Below are positions 17,723 to 26,038 of a DNA stretch of 64,000 bases, piece by piece. The position numbers were made by a program, and so were the translations under genes. The stretch's first letter is position 1. Each line of letters opens with the position of its first letter. The notes beneath the pieces were generated by a model. It saw only the letters and a list, made by a program, of their open reading frames with translations. It ran no database searches and was not told the origin of the DNA. The stretch spans positions 496,501 to 560,500 of the forward strand of contig NZ_WUQX01000001.1 of NCBI RefSeq assembly GCF_009830285.1. The letters are read 5' to 3'. The stretch comes from Sporofaciens musculi (GTDB lineage: Bacteria > Bacillota > Clostridia > Lachnospirales > Lachnospiraceae).

Positions 17723-18649
17723 GTGAGTGCAGAAAAAAATACATTTGCCATAGAGACCACGTCTCTTACGAAAAAATATGGCAATAAGGTTGTGGTGAAA
17801 CGGTTAAATTTAAAGGTTCGGGAAGGAGAAATCTATGGATTTATCGGCAGAAACGGCGCAGGAAAATCAACTACTCTGAAAATGCTCTGCGGTATTGCAA
17901 GTCCGACGGAGGGAGAGATTCGGATATTTGAGAAGCCAGTCAGCGATCCTGTTGTACGACGCAGGCTGGGAGTCCTGATTGAGTCGGCGGGGCTGTATTT
18001 CCATATGACGGCCAGGCAGAATGTGATGATGAAGGCGAAATGTATGGGAATTACAGATGAAAAGAGCGTAGAGGAGGTGCTGAGGATGACGGGGCTTGCA
18101 GATGCGGGCAAGAAGAAGGTGAAGCATTTTTCCATGGGAATGAAGCAGCGGCTTGGCGTTGCGCTTGCGCTGCTTGGAAATCCGGACCTGCTTATCTTAG
18201 ACGAACCAATTAACGGACTCGATCCGGAAGGAATCAGAGAGCTTCGTCAACTGATTCTTGAGCTTCATGAAGAAGGGAAGACGATTCTTATCAGCTCCCA
18301 TATTTTGGGTGAGCTTAGCAAGATTTCTACGAATTATGGGATTATCAAGGATGGAGAGCTGATTGAGCAGCTTACCAGAGAAGAATTGGAGGAAAAGTGT
18401 CAGGATTATTTTCAGCTTGAGGTGGAGGATGTGAAACGTTCATTGGCTTTGATTCAGGAGTCATTTCCACAGGTACAGGCAGAGGTGGAAGACGCCAGAG
18501 CAATCCGGATTTACGGACTGGAGGATGGCGCTGGGCTTAATCAGATGTTAATTGAGAATCAGATTTCGGTGTATGCTTCGGGCTTCCACCGTATGGATTT
18601 GGAGGAGTATTTCTTAGAGCGCATGGAAGGGGGAAGGCAGTATGTTTAA
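17723..18649 (+). CDS. ABC transporter ATP-binding protein (bacitracin/lantibiotic export type)
   Basis: The 308-residue ATPase has Walker A GRNGAGKST at residues 42-50, Q-loop region ESAGLYFHMTARQN, signature FSMGMKQR, Walker B LLILDEP and the H-loop ISSHIL. The extra 80 residues after the ATPase core are typical of BcrA/LanF-like exporters with ABC-2 permeases. It starts at GTG with GGAAAGGAGAG upstream. The permease gene overlaps its end by eight bases. The operon context with a sensor kinase suggests export or removal of peptide antibiotics. Confidence 0.92.
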   Translation: MSAEKNTFAIETTSLTKKYGNKVVVKRLNLKVREGEIYGFIGRNGAGKSTTLKMLCGIASPTEGEIRIFEKPVSDPVVRRRLGVLIESAGLYFHMTARQNVMMKAKCMGITDEKSVEEVLRMTGLADAGKKKVKHFSMGMKQRLGVALALLGNPDLLILDEPINGLDPEGIRELRQLILELHEEGKTILISSHILGELSKISTNYGIIKDGELIEQLTREELEEKCQDYFQLEVEDVKRSLALIQESFPQVQAEVEDARAIRIYGLEDGAGLNQMLIENQISVYASGFHRMDLEEYFLERMEGGRQYV

Positions 18650-19448
18650 TCTGTTACGTATGGATTTATATAGGGTGAAGAGAAGTAAGTCTGTCTATGT
18701 CTGTTTTGGGCTGCTTTTGTTGGGGACTGTGTTTACTTTTGGTTTGACATGGCTGATGGAGACAAAGCAGGGGCAGGAGATTTCGGTGCCGCTTGGAATG
18801 ATTTCTCTGGAAGAAGCAAAGGAATTAGATGGTATGTTGGGAGATATGGATTTGCTGCGCTTTTTCCGGCAGATTTGTCTGGATGGCGGGTCGTATAATC
18901 TTATTTTCGGTATCTGGGTGATGCTGTTTGTCTGTGCAGATTTCCAGAGTGGTTTTATTAAAAATATCATGGCGCTGCATCAGAACCGATGGAATTATAT
19001 AGGAAGCAAGGTTATAACAGCGTGGATTGTTGATTTTTGTTATCTGGTATTTCATCTGCTGTTTACGATGTTGATGAACAGACTGTTTGGAAATATGCTT
19101 CCTTATACCGGATGGAAGGATATTGTATTTTATATATCATGGGTGTGGTTTTTGACCACAGCGTTTGCTTCACTGACTATTTTTATCTGTATTCTGACCA
19201 GAAGTGTGGCGGCAGGTTCTGTGGCTGTGGTTCTATTAAGCAGCGGGGCCATTGTGAGGCCGCTGTGTGCCATACTTGAAAGTCTTCATATGGGAGAGTG
19301 GCTGGAATACTCGATTGTTATTACTTGTGACCTTGGACCGCAGAGGTTGACTTCGGTGAAGGATCTCTATGTATATGTGGTGGGATTTGGCTTCTTGATT
19401 TTATATACAATGATTTCGGGAATTGTTTTGAGGAAGAAGGACATATAG
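18642..19448 (+). CDS. ABC-2 type permease (immunity/export type)
   Basis: The 268-residue membrane protein has about six hydrophobic segments: one near residues 15-35, then after a soluble loop a group from about 85 onward, ending near 262. The MFNLLRMDLYRVKRSK start is characteristic of lantibiotic-immunity permeases (LanE/LanG-like) that pair with the ATPase upstream. It overlaps the ATPase by eight bases and its stop is two bases before the kinase start, so translation is coupled. Substrate unknown. Confidence 0.87.
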   Translation: MFNLLRMDLYRVKRSKSVYVCFGLLLLGTVFTFGLTWLMETKQGQEISVPLGMISLEEAKELDGMLGDMDLLRFFRQICLDGGSYNLIFGIWVMLFVCADFQSGFIKNIMALHQNRWNYIGSKVITAWIVDFCYLVFHLLFTMLMNRLFGNMLPYTGWKDIVFYISWVWFLTTAFASLTIFICILTRSVAAGSVAVVLLSSGAIVRPLCAILESLHMGEWLEYSIVITCDLGPQRLTSVKDLYVYVVGFGFLILYTMISGIVLRKKDI

Positions 19449-19450
19449 AT

Positions 19451-20335
19451 ATGGTTGTTGTAATGGTGGTATTGATTGGTTTTTGTTTCATAGTGGCAAT
19501 GCAGTATATCCGCAGTATCCTTGCAATCCGTTCTCTGCGCAGGCAGCTTGAGGAGATTGAGAGAGGCAGCCATATGGAGATTGGCGTAGGGTGTCGTCAG
19601 CGGGATGTGTTGGAGTTATGCAGACAGTTAAATCGTCTTAGGCAGTATTGGTTTCAGAATCAGAGACAGTACGAGAAAGCGGAAAAGCAGTTGAAGCAGA
19701 ATATCACCAGTCTGGCCCACGATATCCGCACGCCCCTTACTGGGGCGGCGGGGTATGTCCAGCTTGCACAGGAGTGCGAAGACTCGTCAAGACGTGAGCA
19801 TTACCTTAACACAGCGGATAACCGGTTGATGGAATTGGGAGATATGCTGGAGGAATTGTTCCTGTATACCAAGCTTACCAGCGCTGAGTTTGAACCGAAT
19901 ATGTGCCAGCTGCAGGTGCTGCCCCTTCTTTCAGAATGTCTGGTAGGCTTGTACCGTCAGTTTGAGGAAAAGGGAGTTTCTCCGGAGGTGGATTTCGAGT
20001 CGGAGGGGTTTCAGGTAAGGGCAGATGAGGAATGTCTTAGGCGGATTTTTCATAATTTAATCCAGAATGGGCTTGTGCATGGCAGGGGCGGGATTGTGAT
20101 TCGCCAGAGAGGATGCAGCCTTTTTTTTGAAAATCTGGTGTCGGAAACCAGTCTGCCAGACCCGAAACAGATTTTTGACCGTTTCTATAAAGCAGATTTG
20201 GCCCGCCGGAAGGGCTCCTCCGGACTTGGGCTTTTTATTGTCAAGGAGTTGACGGAAAGGATGGGCGGCCAGGCGGCCGCTTGGCTTAAGGGGCAAATGC
20301 TTACGATTCAACTGGAGTTTCCAGAAGTGGGGTGA
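19451..20335 (+). CDS. Sensor histidine kinase, single N-terminal membrane segment
   Basis: This 294-residue kinase has one hydrophobic N-terminal helix (about residues 1-17) and no extracellular sensor domain. A HAMP-like linker precedes the dimerisation helix with phospho-His in SLAHDIRTPLTG, and the ATPase domain carries the N box (HNLIQNGLVHG) and G box (GLGLFIVKEL). Such minimal kinases in exporter loci usually sense through the transporter itself. It is the last gene of the operon headed by the response regulator at 16938, and its end overlaps the convergent DUF1905 gene by 35 bases. Confidence 0.92.
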   Translation: MVVVMVVLIGFCFIVAMQYIRSILAIRSLRRQLEEIERGSHMEIGVGCRQRDVLELCRQLNRLRQYWFQNQRQYEKAEKQLKQNITSLAHDIRTPLTGAAGYVQLAQECEDSSRREHYLNTADNRLMELGDMLEELFLYTKLTSAEFEPNMCQLQVLPLLSECLVGLYRQFEEKGVSPEVDFESEGFQVRADEECLRRIFHNLIQNGLVHGRGGIVIRQRGCSLFFENLVSETSLPDPKQIFDRFYKADLARRKGSSGLGLFIVKELTERMGGQAAAWLKGQMLTIQLEFPEVG

Positions 20336-20606
20336 CGGTTACAAAGACGTCGTCGCCAGGCTGTTTCCCGATTTTACTGCGGATATCCTTGCGGATTCCG
20401 ATGATATAGCAGACGGAACCATCGGCATTTTTTACTCCCATGTTTACGATGCTTCCGCAGTAGGGTTCGCCGTCAAAGGTGACTTGTACTTTGACTCTGC
20501 CTTTCCCGAATTCTTTTTTGATATCGTGGGGGAAACGGATATATGCGCCGCCTTTATCTGGTACGGCTTCTATGGCTGCATGAAATTCGTAGATTTTACC
20601 TTGCAT
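20301..20606 (-). CDS. DUF1905 domain protein
   Basis: The 101-residue protein is a single DUF1905 beta-barrel-like domain (YEFHAAIEAVPDKGGAYIRF and VKVQVTFDGEPYCGSIVNMG). Function is unknown; in many Firmicutes it is fused to or near YdeI/OmdA domains. The start at 20606 has GGAG seven bases upstream, whereas the ATG two codons earlier sits in that site. Its 3' end overlaps the convergent kinase by 35 bases. DUF2200 lies 12 bases upstream on the same strand, so they are cotranscribed. Confidence 0.85.
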   Translation of the reverse strand: MQGKIYEFHAAIEAVPDKGGAYIRFPHDIKKEFGKGRVKVQVTFDGEPYCGSIVNMGVKNADGSVCYIIGIRKDIRSKIGKQPGDDVFVTVTPLLETPVES

Positions 20607-20618
20607 TATCATTCTCCT

Positions 20619-20969
20619 TTATTTTCGCAAAATTTTGTCCATAGCTTTTCCTTTGGCCAGCTCGTCGATTAATTTGTCCAGATAGCGGATTTCCTGCATT
20701 AAGGGTTCTTGGATATCCTCCACCCGAACTTTGCATACGACTCCCTTGATTAATTTTCTGTTTGGATTTAGTCTGGGGGCGTTTTTGAAAAAATCGCCGT
20801 AGGTGACGGAAGTATCTGCCGCTTTTTGGATGTATTCAGTTTTGTATCCAGTAAGCCAGCAGATAATTTCATCTACTTCGTCTTTGGTTCGTCCCTTTTT
20901 CTCTGCTTTTGCCACTAAGAGGGGATAGATCTTGGAAAAACTCATTGCATAGACTTTTTCGTGCTTCAT
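20619..20969 (-). CDS. DUF2200 domain protein
   Basis: The 116-residue product matches DUF2200 ([22 protein letters not shown], then IICWLTGY near residue 37 and the [12 protein letters not shown] tail). Family function is unknown. GGAGG lies 11 bases before the ATG. A TTGACA at 21042-21047 (minus strand) with AGAATA 17 bases on may be its promoter, and an imperfect TAGAAT/ATTCTA palindrome overlies that -10. It heads a two-gene unit with DUF1905. Confidence 0.85.
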   Translation of the reverse strand: MKHEKVYAMSFSKIYPLLVAKAEKKGRTKDEVDEIICWLTGYKTEYIQKAADTSVTYGDFFKNAPRLNPNRKLIKGVVCKVRVEDIQEPLMQEIRYLDKLIDELAKGKAMDKILRK

Positions 20970-21206
20970 GGTTTTCTCAACCTCCGTAAATTTGGTGAAA
21001 GTAAAGTATTATAGAATCTATTCTACGAAATAAAGATAATTTGTCAAGGACTGTGATAGGATTGATGAAATTATTGAAGGTGGAAATCATGAGATTTGTT
21101 TTTATAAACATGACATACTCTTGTCGTGATTTTATGGTATACTTATTTTATCAGCAGCCTGCAGGATGAAAACATATAAGGGAATAGTAGAAAGGATAAT
21201 AAAATC

Positions 21207-21845
21207 ATGGCATTTGACTATAAAAAAGAGTATAAGGAATTTTATCTGCCGAAAAGGAAACCGGAGTTAATAACAGTTCCCCCTATGAATTTTATCGCCG
21301 TGGGTGGCAAGGGGAATCCCAACGAGGAGGGCGGCGCATACAAGGAGTCAATCGGATTGCTTTACGGAATCGCATTTACAATAAAGATGAGCAAGAAGGG
21401 CGACCATAGAATCGACGGGTATTTTGATTATGTGGTGCCGCCATTGGAAGGGCTTTGGTGGCAGGAGGGGACGGAAGGGATAGACTATTCCAGAAAAGAA
21501 GATTTTGAGTGGATATCCATGATTCGTCTGCCGGAGTTTGTGACAAGGGATGAGTTTGAATGGGCGATAGCGGAGGCTGAGGCAAAGAAAAAAACGGATT
21601 TCTCTAAAGTGGAATTTTTTACTTATGATGAGGGCTTATGTGTACAGTGTATGCATTTAGGCGCATATGATGACGAGCCGGCAACCATAGAAGCGATGGA
21701 TACATTTGCCAGGGCACAAGGTTATCAGCCGGATATGGGGGGACAGCGTTTTCACCATGAGATTTATCTGAGTGATGTGCGAAGATGTAAGCCGGAGAAT
21801 TCAAGAACGGTAATCCGGCATCCGGTGAAAGTCATAAACCTTTAA
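21207..21845 (+). CDS. GyrI-like small-molecule-binding domain protein
   Basis: The 212-residue protein matches the long GyrI-like/SHS2 branch (MNFIAVGGKGNPNEEGGAYK, DYVVPPLEGLWWQEG, HEIYLSDVRRCKP near the end). These soluble domains bind hydrophobic small molecules or act as hydrolase-like antidotes. AAAGGATAATAAAATC precedes the ATG. A YafY-type WYL regulator follows 19 bases later on the same strand, suggesting a ligand-handling protein and its regulator in one operon. Confidence 0.85.
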   Translation: MAFDYKKEYKEFYLPKRKPELITVPPMNFIAVGGKGNPNEEGGAYKESIGLLYGIAFTIKMSKKGDHRIDGYFDYVVPPLEGLWWQEGTEGIDYSRKEDFEWISMIRLPEFVTRDEFEWAIAEAEAKKKTDFSKVEFFTYDEGLCVQCMHLGAYDDEPATIEAMDTFARAQGYQPDMGGQRFHHEIYLSDVRRCKPENSRTVIRHPVKVINL

Positions 21846-21864
21846 CACGAAAGGAGACAGCGGG

Positions 21865-22770
21865 ATGAAGCTTGACCGGATGATTGGGATATTATCGATT
21901 CTTTTACAGCAGGAAAAGGTGACTGCGCCCTACCTTGCAGAGAAGTTCGAGGTTTCCCGCCGCACGATTAATCGGGATATCGAAGCGTTGTGCATGGCGG
22001 GAATTCCTCTGGTGACAGAGCAAGGGGTAAACGGCGGTGTCTCTATTATGGAAGGGTATAAGATTGAGCGTACGCTGCTTAGCACGTCGGACATGCAGGC
22101 AATTCTGGCAGGGCTTCGGAGCCTTGACAGTGTGTGTGGGACGAACCGTTATGCACAGTTAATGGAGAAGCTATCGGCAGGCGCATCCAACCTCCTTGCA
22201 GGGGATACGCATATTTTGATTGACCTTTCCTCCTGGTACAAGGACACGCTCTCCCCCAAAATAGAATTGCTGCACGGCGCAATCATCTCTGGTCGGAGGG
22301 TTTCGTTCTGCTACTATGCGCCGAAAGGGGAATCGAGGCGGACCATAGAGCCTTATGACCTGCTGTTCCAGTGGGCTGGTTGGTATGTATGGGGCTGGTG
22401 CGTAAAAAGAGAGGATTTCCGGCTGTTTAAGCTGGGTCGGATGACAGAGCTTCAGATGGGGGAGGAGTTTGAGAAGCGATCTAGTCCTCCTTTGCCGGAG
22501 CTGTCCCCTGAACGGATATTCCCTAATGCTTACCAGGTAAAAGCAAGGATACAGCCGGAATATAAATGGAGGCTGGTGGAAGAATACGGGCCTGACAGTT
22601 TTATCGAACAGCCGGACGGCACGCTGCTCTTTTCTTTCGGGTTTGTGGATAAGACAAGCATTGTGGGGTGGATTGCTTCCTTTGGGGGAGGCGCAGAGCT
22701 GCTTGAGCCGTCACAGTTTCGGAAGGATGTTCTGGAATTTGCGGAAGGAATTCGGAGCAAATATCTTTGA
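21865..22770 (+). CDS. YafY-type HTH/WYL transcriptional regulator
   Basis: The 301-residue regulator has an N-terminal DeoR/HTH_11 domain (MIGILSILLQQEKVTAPYLAE, then VSRRTINRDIEALCMAG) and a WYL ligand-binding domain (RRVSFCYYAPKGESRRTIEP, WAGWYVWGWCVKREDFRLFKL) with a WCX-like C-terminus. WYL domains bind ligands or nucleic acid and control defence and stress genes. AAAGGAGACAGCGGG precedes the ATG. It follows the GyrI-like gene, and a 27-base palindrome covers its stop codon. Confidence 0.9.
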   Translation: MKLDRMIGILSILLQQEKVTAPYLAEKFEVSRRTINRDIEALCMAGIPLVTEQGVNGGVSIMEGYKIERTLLSTSDMQAILAGLRSLDSVCGTNRYAQLMEKLSAGASNLLAGDTHILIDLSSWYKDTLSPKIELLHGAIISGRRVSFCYYAPKGESRRTIEPYDLLFQWAGWYVWGWCVKREDFRLFKLGRMTELQMGEEFEKRSSPPLPELSPERIFPNAYQVKARIQPEYKWRLVEEYGPDSFIEQPDGTLLFSFGFVDKTSIVGWIASFGGGAELLEPSQFRKDVLEFAEGIRSKYL

Positions 22771-22783
22771 CAAAGATATTTGC
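22757..22783. repeat. 13-bp perfect inverted repeat across the YafY stop codon
   Basis: GCAAATATCTTTG (22757-22769) and CAAAGATATTTGC (22771-22783) are perfect complements around a single base. The palindrome includes the TGA of the YafY gene and ends six bases before the -35 of the PIN gene. There is no T-tract, so it could be an operator, a cruciform or an RNA hairpin rather than a standard terminator. Confidence 0.5.
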
Positions 22784-22788
22784 AAAGG

Positions 22789-22817
22789 TTGATTTCCAGA
22801 CAAGGATTTTTTATAAT
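22789..22817 (+). promoter_or_regulatory. Promoter for the PIN gene pair
   Basis: TTGATT (22789-22794) and TATAAT (22812-22817) are exactly 17 bases apart, 38 bases before the PIN start codon. Confidence 0.65.
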
Positions 22818-22854
22818 AAATGAAAAGTTATAATTTTGTAGGAGAGATTGAGTC

Positions 22855-23304
22855 ATGAGAATATATATGGATAATTGTTGCTATAATCGTCCTTATGACG
22901 ATCAATCACAAATGAGGATTCATTTAGAGACAGAAGCAAAACTTCATATTCAGGATATGGTAAAAAAAGGAGAAGTGGAGTTGGTTGCTTCATTTGCGCT
23001 AACTTATGAAAATGGAAAAAATCGATTTGCACACAAACGAAAAGCTATTTCACAATTTATGGAGGCGAATGCCTCATACTATGTCGGGATGGAAAATGAT
23101 AAACAAGTAGCGGAAATTGCAGAAGCTATTAAGCTAACAGGAGTTAAAGATATGGATGCGTTTCATGTTGCATGTGCAATTTTTTCTGAGAGTGATTTTT
23201 TTATTACTACAGATGATAGAGTGCTAAAATTTCAATCTGAAAAGGTAGAAATAGTGAATCCAGTGGAGTTTATCAGGAGAAAGGAGGAGAATGGGGATGA
23301 ATAA
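22855..23304 (+). CDS. PIN-domain protein, putative toxin
   Basis: The 149-residue protein has a PIN-like RNase fold: first-strand acidic residue in MRIYMDNCCYNRP, a central TGVKDMDAFHVACA with acidic residues, and FFITTDDRVLKF near the end. PIN proteins are metal-dependent ribonucleases and often toxins. Its local A+T content is higher than that of the neighbours. A 76-residue gene overlaps its 3' end by eight bases and would be the antitoxin if this is a toxin-antitoxin pair in reversed order. Own promoter upstream and terminator downstream. Confidence 0.8.
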   Translation: MRIYMDNCCYNRPYDDQSQMRIHLETEAKLHIQDMVKKGEVELVASFALTYENGKNRFAHKRKAISQFMEANASYYVGMENDKQVAEIAEAIKLTGVKDMDAFHVACAIFSESDFFITTDDRVLKFQSEKVEIVNPVEFIRRKEENGDE

Positions 23305-23521
23305 TGCCGTTGAAATTATGGATAAGGGGTTTGCATGTTTAGTCGAGAAACTGGGTGTTGTAAATGCAGAGCGATTTATTGCAATGATTAAAAGAGATAG
23401 TTTTGATTATACAATCTGGAGAAAAGAATATTTTAAAGATGTGGATTTAGAAGAAATCAGGGAAGAAGCGGTTGCTTATGATAAGTCCCACCCATTTAAA
23501 GGAAAAGCTGTCAGGCTCTAA
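23297..23521 (+). CDS. Small acidic/basic partner of the PIN protein, possible antitoxin
   Basis: This 74-residue soluble protein (MNNAVEIMDKGFACLVEKLG start, SHPFKGKAVRL end) overlaps the PIN gene by eight bases and is set off by a strong terminator. The start at 23297 has AGGAGG eight bases upstream; the ATG at 23291 is too close to it. Homologues beside PIN genes are common in Lachnospiraceae as I recall them, but no DNA-binding motif is visible, so antitoxin is an inference from context. Confidence 0.7.
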   Translation: MNNAVEIMDKGFACLVEKLGVVNAERFIAMIKRDSFDYTIWRKEYFKDVDLEEIREEAVAYDKSHPFKGKAVRL

Positions 23522-23559
23522 ATCACTGATATATTTTCTGACAATAACTCGGAATACTT

Positions 23560-23616
23560 AATAAGCCACTAGGGGAAGGTGATATGATACCTCTATAGTG
23601 GCTTATTTAATAAATT
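23560..23616 (+). terminator. Strong terminator after the PIN pair
   Basis: AATAAGCCACTA (23560-23571) pairs perfectly with TAGTGGCTTATT (23596-23607) around an inner AGGT/ACCT hairpin, followed by an A/T-rich TTTATTTTT tract. It separates the PIN pair from the TfoX-like gene. Confidence 0.75.
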
Positions 23617-23643
23617 TATTTTTGGGGAAAGGAAGAAAGAGAC

Positions 23644-23970
23644 ATGGCATCAAAAATTGAATTTGTAGAATATATTGCAGACCAGCTTCGCGAGGCCGGA
23701 GCCATTACGTACAGAAAGATGTTTGGAGAATATGGCATCTATTGCAACGGGAAGATTTTCGGCGTAATTTGCGAAGACCAGCTATTTCTTAAGATTACCA
23801 AGGCGGGACAGGAGATACGGCCTGAATTGCCGGAGGCGCCGCCCTACAAAGGGGCAAAAAACTATTTTCTTGTGGAGGATGTGGAGGACGCAGAGGCATT
23901 GACGAAGCTTGTAAAAGCAACGTATGAAGAACTTCCAGAGCCAAAGCCCAAAAAGCGCAAGACGAAATAA
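23644..23970 (+). CDS. TfoX/Sxy N-terminal domain protein
   Basis: The 108-residue protein is a stand-alone TfoX N-terminal domain (AGAITYRKMFGEYGIYCNGK, then IFGVICEDQLFLK, with a basic C-terminal tail PKPKKRKTK). In enterics TfoX activates competence, but single-domain Firmicutes versions have no demonstrated role. AAAGGAAGAAAGAGAC precedes the ATG. It is 30 bases upstream of a response regulator and may be cotranscribed with it, though that seems coincidental. Confidence 0.87.
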   Translation: MASKIEFVEYIADQLREAGAITYRKMFGEYGIYCNGKIFGVICEDQLFLKITKAGQEIRPELPEAPPYKGAKNYFLVEDVEDAEALTKLVKATYEELPEPKPKKRKTK

Positions 23971-24000
23971 GCACATACAACAAGGAAGGAAATAGACATC

Positions 24001-24681
24001 ATGCAGAAAATATTGTTACTGGAGGACGACAAGAGCTTAAACCGCGGGATAACGCTGACTTTGCAGAAAGCGGGATACGCAGTCACTTCGGCGTTTACGC
24101 TGGCAGAGGCCATGAGCTGTCTTGAGGAGGAGAGCTATTCTCTTATTATCTGCGACATTACACTTCCGGATGGAAGTGGCTTAGAGCTGGGACAAAAGAT
24201 TCGTAAGCTTGGCAGCACATATTTTATTTATTTGACGGCAATGGATTCAGAGATTGATATTGTAAATGGATATGAGACAGGGGCAGACGATTATATTACG
24301 AAGCCGTTTTCTCTGATGGTACTGGTATCTAAGGTAAATGCTCTTATGAGGCGGATTAACATTACAGAAGAATACAGCAGCATTATGGTATGTGGGGATA
24401 TAGAGCTGAATTGCAGGGAGATGAAGGTGTATCAAGGCGGCCAGGAGATATCGCTTAGCAAGAAGGAGATGCAGCTATTGACCTATCTCTGGGAGAACGG
24501 GGGGCAGATTGTATCCAAGGACAGTATTTTAGAGCATGTTTGGGATGTGGATGGACAGTTTGTGGATGAGAACACGGTGACTGTCAATATCAGCAGATTG
24601 AAGAATAAGCTAAAGACAGATGGGATTTCCAATGTGAGAGGATTAGGATATATATGGACCGAAAAAGTCGTAAGAAAGTAA
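24001..24681 (+). CDS. OmpR-family response regulator (BceR-like)
   Basis: The 226-residue regulator has acidic residues E8-D9-D10, phosphoacceptor D52 in LIICDITLPDGSG, T/Lys of the switch (KPFSLMVLVSKV) and a winged helix (LSKKEMQLLTYLWENGGQIV to VRGLGYIWTEK). The kinase gene overlaps its end by 28 bases. Followed by an ATPase and an FtsX-type permease, it is the regulator of a BceRSAB-type peptide-antibiotic sensing and detoxification module. Confidence 0.93.
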   Translation: MQKILLLEDDKSLNRGITLTLQKAGYAVTSAFTLAEAMSCLEEESYSLIICDITLPDGSGLELGQKIRKLGSTYFIYLTAMDSEIDIVNGYETGADDYITKPFSLMVLVSKVNALMRRINITEEYSSIMVCGDIELNCREMKVYQGGQEISLSKKEMQLLTYLWENGGQIVSKDSILEHVWDVDGQFVDENTVTVNISRLKNKLKTDGISNVRGLGYIWTEKVVRK

Positions 24682-25880
24682 GAAAATATGTGATTATTTA
24701 TCTTGTATACTTTGTGCTTTTCTCGGTATTTATGTTCGTATTAGAAAAATATGAGGTTGTGAATAACCGGCAGAGGATGTTTGGACTCATAGCGGCTCAT
24801 CCTGAGCTTGAGGCGGAAATCATAGCGGCGTGGGAGAAGCCGGAGAATGATAAGGACGACGATGAACAACTGAAAATCTTAAAAGACAAGTATGGTTATG
24901 AGGAGAACAGTACCGCTGCCCATAAGTCATGGTGGAGCTTCTGGGGAGCCGGCGTGTTTGCAGGAGTATTGGCGCTTGTGTTTGCAGGGTATTGGAATTG
25001 TAGGAAGCGGGATGATTCTAAGGAAAATCTTCTCATACTGTACGAGAGCCTGGAGCAATTCAGGAGAGGGGAATTTGGAGACATTCCGGATTACGAAAAG
25101 GATTACAGGGTGAATTCGGAAGAATGGAGGAAAGTGTGGGAGGCTCTGAGAGAGTTGGGCGTATATTTTGCCGAGTTGAAACGAGCGTGTAAGGAAGAAG
25201 AAGACAGCACAAAGGCATTGATCACGGACATTTCGCACCAGTTAAAGACGCCTCTTGCATCCCTTAGGATGAGTTATGAGCTGGTGTCTGATTATCAGCT
25301 TACCAGCAAGGAACGCCTGGAATTCCATGAGCAGGAAGAACGAGAAATCGAGAAGCTGGAGATACTTTTGAAGGAATTGGTAAACCTGTCGCGGCTGGAA
25401 ACCCGTATGATTCAGATTCAGCCTGTCCCTGCAAGCCTGAAAAAAACGATTGCGGGGGCTGTGAGCCAGATTTATATGAAGGCCAGAAATAAGAATATTG
25501 AGCTTCAGGTGGAGATGGAGGAGGATATGGAAATCTGTCACGACAGGAAATGGACAGAAGAAGCCCTCGTCAATGTGTTGGATAATGGGGTGAAGTATTC
25601 AGGAGAGCATACGAAAGTAACGGTGCGTGTAAAGAAGCTGGTCCGAAATGTCCTGATTGAGATAGAGGATGAGGGAATTGGAATACAAAAGGAGGAATTG
25701 TTTAGGATTTACCATAGATTCTACCGCGGAGACAGAGCGAAAAAGATGGCAGAAGAAGGCGCGGGCGTGGGCTTGTATCTTGCAAGGATGATTCTGGAAC
25801 GCCAGGGCGGAACCATATCTGCCAAGACGAAGCCGGAAAAAGGCGCGGTATTACGGATTACGCTTCCAAGTCGGACATAA
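24654..25880 (+). CDS. Sensor histidine kinase (BceS-like)
   Basis: The 408-residue kinase has two membrane segments (about 13-31 and 98-118) enclosing a roughly 65-residue extracellular loop, an intracellular HAMP-like linker, the H box DISHQLKTPLASL, an N box (VNVLDNGVKYSG) and G boxes (GIGI, GVGLYLARMI). It overlaps the response regulator by 28 bases, so translation is coupled. The short extracellular part suggests sensing through the transporter encoded downstream. Confidence 0.93.
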   Translation: MDRKSRKKVRKYVIIYLVYFVLFSVFMFVLEKYEVVNNRQRMFGLIAAHPELEAEIIAAWEKPENDKDDDEQLKILKDKYGYEENSTAAHKSWWSFWGAGVFAGVLALVFAGYWNCRKRDDSKENLLILYESLEQFRRGEFGDIPDYEKDYRVNSEEWRKVWEALRELGVYFAELKRACKEEEDSTKALITDISHQLKTPLASLRMSYELVSDYQLTSKERLEFHEQEEREIEKLEILLKELVNLSRLETRMIQIQPVPASLKKTIAGAVSQIYMKARNKNIELQVEMEEDMEICHDRKWTEEALVNVLDNGVKYSGEHTKVTVRVKKLVRNVLIEIEDEGIGIQKEELFRIYHRFYRGDRAKKMAEEGAGVGLYLARMILERQGGTISAKTKPEKGAVLRITLPSRT

Positions 25881-25889
25881 CAAGATATC

Positions 25890-25931
25890 AAAACCCTTAC
25901 AAAACTGTTATGGTTTTTGTAAGGGTTTTGC
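25890..25931 (+). terminator. Terminator between kinase and ABC genes
   Basis: AAAACCCTTACAAAAC starting near 25890 pairs with GTTTTTGTAAGGGTTTT, with a TGTTAT loop. The stem is about 16 bp, self-complementary on both strands, with a terminal T4. Confidence 0.75.
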
Positions 25932-25978
25932 AATGTTAGAAAGATATAATCTGACTATAAGAAATAAACAGTATAGAG

Positions 25979-26007
25979 TTGTAACAATAAGCGACAATAA
26001 TTGTACT
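25979..26007 (+). promoter_or_regulatory. Promoter of the BceAB-like transporter genes
   Basis: TTGTAA (25979-25984) and TGTACT (26002-26007) are 17 bases apart, just after a terminator, so the transporter genes can be induced separately from the regulator genes, as in known Bce systems. Confidence 0.55.
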
Positions 26008-26038
26008 GTGAAAATAATAAATATACAGGAGGTAATCT

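Noticed and set aside
20301..20335. Possible misannotation of the kinase/DUF1905 overlap
   Set aside because: Both C-termini are conserved-looking and tail-to-tail overlaps of this size are common.
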